A DNA stretch of 64,000 bases from an uncultured Tateyamaria sp. (GTDB lineage: Bacteria; Pseudomonadota; Alphaproteobacteria; Rhodobacterales; Rhodobacteraceae): assembly GCA_947501275.1 (NCBI GenBank), contig CANMVD010000001.1, positions 868,001 to 932,000 of the forward strand, in the 5' to 3' direction. The notes beneath the pieces are model-generated. The model did not search any database and was not told the DNA's origin. It saw only the letters and a list, made by a program, of their open reading frames with translations. Shown piece by piece: positions 61,994 to 64,000 of the stretch. How positions within the stretch are numbered: position 1 is the first letter of the stretch; each line of letters opens with the position of its first letter. The position numbers and the translations under genes were made by a program.

Positions 61994-63274
61994 TTGGTGG
62001 CAGGTGCGTCATGTCTGATGGCGGGCTGTTGGTGGTGCGTGACGCGCATTGCCTTTGCGTCACAGGTTACTGCGCATCGGGATGGCATCAAACTGGCCAA
62101 TACGACACATAATCCGCCTCCCGCGCGCTTGCTGGATATTACCCGGCTGATGCGACGGGTCGGCAAGGTGCTGACCGGGGTTGATCGCGTCGAACTGGCC
62201 TATCTGCGTGCATTGCTGGCCGATCCAGTGCCGGTGTTTGGACTGATCCGGACACGGTTTGGATACTTATTGCTGGACGGTCGCGGCCTTGCCGATCTGC
62301 AAAATGTCTTGGCCGGTCCGCATGTGGACCTGACGACTGACATGCAACGTAGGCGGGCCTGGCGCCTGGCGCGTCGGTTGGCCGTACGCCGCGCTTTGCC
62401 CATTTTTCTGGAATCCATGCTGCGCCGTGCTGTGCCACACGGTGCTTCTTATGTGAACGTCGGGCACTCAAATCTGACAGAACGGGTGCTGAGCGCGGTC
62501 AAATCTGCATGTGATGCGCGCATCAGCGTCATGATCCACGATGTAATCCCATTGGAATTCCCTGAATTTCAACGCTCCGGGACTGTGCCTCAGTTCAACG
62601 CCATGCTGGCCCGAGTTGCGGCATGTGCCGATCACATCATCTACAATTCGCAAGATACGCGGGCGCGAGCAGAATTCTATATGGCGCGAAAGCCGGACCC
62701 GATTGTTGCGCATTTGGGAACAGAACTGGCAGAACCTGACCCGTCTACTTTGCCTGCGGATCTACCATTGCATGGACCTTACTTTGTGTGTCTGGGCACA
62801 ATTGAACCGCGCAAGAACCACGCTTTCCTGTTGGATATCTGGCAAGATATGGCGGAAGACGCCCCACATTTGCTGATTGTCGGCAACCGAGGCTGGAACA
62901 ATGATGCCGTCTTTGCCCGCCTTGACGTTTTGCCAAAAGACGGCACCGTCCGCGAAATATCGGGGCTGAATGACGGTGCTTTGTCCGCTTTGATAGCCGG
63001 TGCGCGGGGCGTGCTGTTCCCTACATTTGCGGAAGGGTTCGGCCTGCCTGCAACCGAGGCCGTCGCCTGCGGGGTGCCTGTCATCGTGAACGAGCTGGAC
63101 ATCTTCCGCGAAACCATGGGTGACATTCCCATTTACGCAAGCGTTTCAGATCGTTATCTGTGGATAAACAAGATAAAAGAGTTGGCCGGGGCGGAATCCA
63201 CAGCGCGCAAAACCAAGCAGTTTGACCCGCCCACATGGGCCGCACATTTCAAGATTGTGTTAAGGTTGATCTGA
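61994..63274 (+). CDS. Glycosyltransferase (GT4/group 1 family); true start may be downstream of the annotated one
   Basis: PYFVCLGTIEPRKNHAFLLDIWQDM; ISGLNDGALSALIAGARGVLFPTFAEGFGLPATEAVACGVPVI. Confidence 0.88.
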   Translation: MVAGASCLMAGCWWCVTRIAFASQVTAHRDGIKLANTTHNPPPARLLDITRLMRRVGKVLTGVDRVELAYLRALLADPVPVFGLIRTRFGYLLLDGRGLADLQNVLAGPHVDLTTDMQRRRAWRLARRLAVRRALPIFLESMLRRAVPHGASYVNVGHSNLTERVLSAVKSACDARISVMIHDVIPLEFPEFQRSGTVPQFNAMLARVAACADHIIYNSQDTRARAEFYMARKPDPIVAHLGTELAEPDPSTLPADLPLHGPYFVCLGTIEPRKNHAFLLDIWQDMAEDAPHLLIVGNRGWNNDAVFARLDVLPKDGTVREISGLNDGALSALIAGARGVLFPTFAEGFGLPATEAVACGVPVIVNELDIFRETMGDIPIYASVSDRYLWINKIKELAGAESTARKTKQFDPPTWAAHFKIVLRLI

Positions 63275-63322
63275 TACGCGCAAGGTGGGCCGCAAAACGC
63301 GGCGGGTAAAGGAACAGACTGT

Positions 63323-64000
63323 TTGGGTGCCTGGCAGTCATATCGATTGAGACTTCAGCGCAAGAAATGGCGCATCCGGGCGTTTCGCAAACGTCGGGAA
63401 ATGAAGGCTGTCGTCAATCGCTCTGACAATGTTCGTCCGCTGGATCTGCTGTGCTTTACCACGCTGCGCAACGAGATCACGCGCCTACCCTATTTCCTCG
63501 ATTATTACCGGGATATGGGCATCAACCATTTCTTTATCGTGGACAATGACAGCACGGATGGATCTGCCGATTACCTTGCTGCCCAACCTGACGTGTCCGT
63601 ATGGACAACTGCGGCAAGCTACAAGCGCGCACGCTATGGCGTCGATTGGCTGAACTGGTTGCAGATGAAATATGCGCATGGCCATTGGTCGCTGGTCGTC
63701 GATCCGGATGAGTTTTTGGTTTATCCATTTTGCGACACGCGCCCGTTGCGCGCATTGACGGATTGGCTGGATGCCTCTTCAATCCGATCCTTTTCAGCCA
63801 TGTTGCTGGATATGTATCCCAAGGGTCGTCTGGACGAGCAACCCTATCAGTCGGGTCAAAACCCGATGGAGATTGCCAGTTGGTTCGACAGCGGCAACTA
63901 TTCGATTTCCCGCAACAAGCGTTTTGGGAACCTCTGGATTCAAGGCGGGCCAAGGGCGCGCGTATTCTTTGCTGATGAGCCGGAAAAGGCACCAGCCCTC
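63323..64000 (+). CDS. Glycosyltransferase family 2-like (GT92-like) protein, truncated by window end
   Basis: Open from TTG 63323 (or ATG 63401): LLCFTTLRNEITRLPYFLDYYRDMGINHFFIVDNDSTDGSADYLAAQPDVSVW...HWSLVVDPDEFLVYPF. Confidence 0.8.
   Translation, partial: MGAWQSYRLRLQRKKWRIRAFRKRREMKAVVNRSDNVRPLDLLCFTTLRNEITRLPYFLDYYRDMGINHFFIVDNDSTDGSADYLAAQPDVSVWTTAASYKRARYGVDWLNWLQMKYAHGHWSLVVDPDEFLVYPFCDTRPLRALTDWLDASSIRSFSAMLLDMYPKGRLDEQPYQSGQNPMEIASWFDSGNYSISRNKRFGNLWIQGGPRARVFFADEPEKAPAL

Noticed and set aside
63730-63975. 81-aa plus ORF at the right edge
   Set aside because: Different frame from the clear glycosyltransferase ORF that runs off the window end and is therefore missing from the track.
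1-64000. tRNA/rRNA genes, CRISPR arrays, insertion sequences, prophage or integrative elements
   Set aside because: Intergenic regions are short and none showed cloverleaf, rRNA, repeat-spacer or transposase/integrase signatures on reading; a tRNAscan/ISfinder run would be needed to be definitive.

Overview
The window looks like an alphaproteobacterial chromosome segment, most consistent with Rhodobacterales / the Roseobacter group. This rests on gene content and order: parB-hemW-rdgB-rph, hrcA-grpE, mutS, maeB, rimP-nusA-ylxR-infB, secA-argJ-mutT and dnaK-dnaJ. It is densely coding and mostly housekeeping. I saw no rRNA, tRNA, CRISPR array, prophage or insertion sequence. At the right edge it enters a polysaccharide locus (capsule-export-type ABC permease, cysQ-like gene, CMP-KDO-synthetase-like gene, three glycosyltransferases, galU). 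The most notable items are: (i) a hypothetical protein between grpE and mutS whose two halves resemble the eukaryotic RGS domain fold, split by a Pro-rich linker; (ii) a tandem pair of 59-aa secreted/membrane micro-proteins with identical C-termini maintained through synonymous-only differences; (iii) a rimP-nusA-infB leader with an intrinsic terminator 24 nt before the start codon; (iv) a 44-aa ORF missed by the ORF track; (v) a TetR operon with a perfect 16-bp palindrome; (vi) a 7-bp-stem hairpin predicted at the 5' end of the dnaK transcript; (vii) five convergent gene pairs whose stop codons overlap by exactly 4 nt; (viii) a receiver-SpoIIE phosphatase next to an orphan Hpt protein; (ix) a PstS-like/OmpA fusion; (x) a NaChBac-type sodium channel. 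No computation or database search was run; all family calls come from reading the translations.
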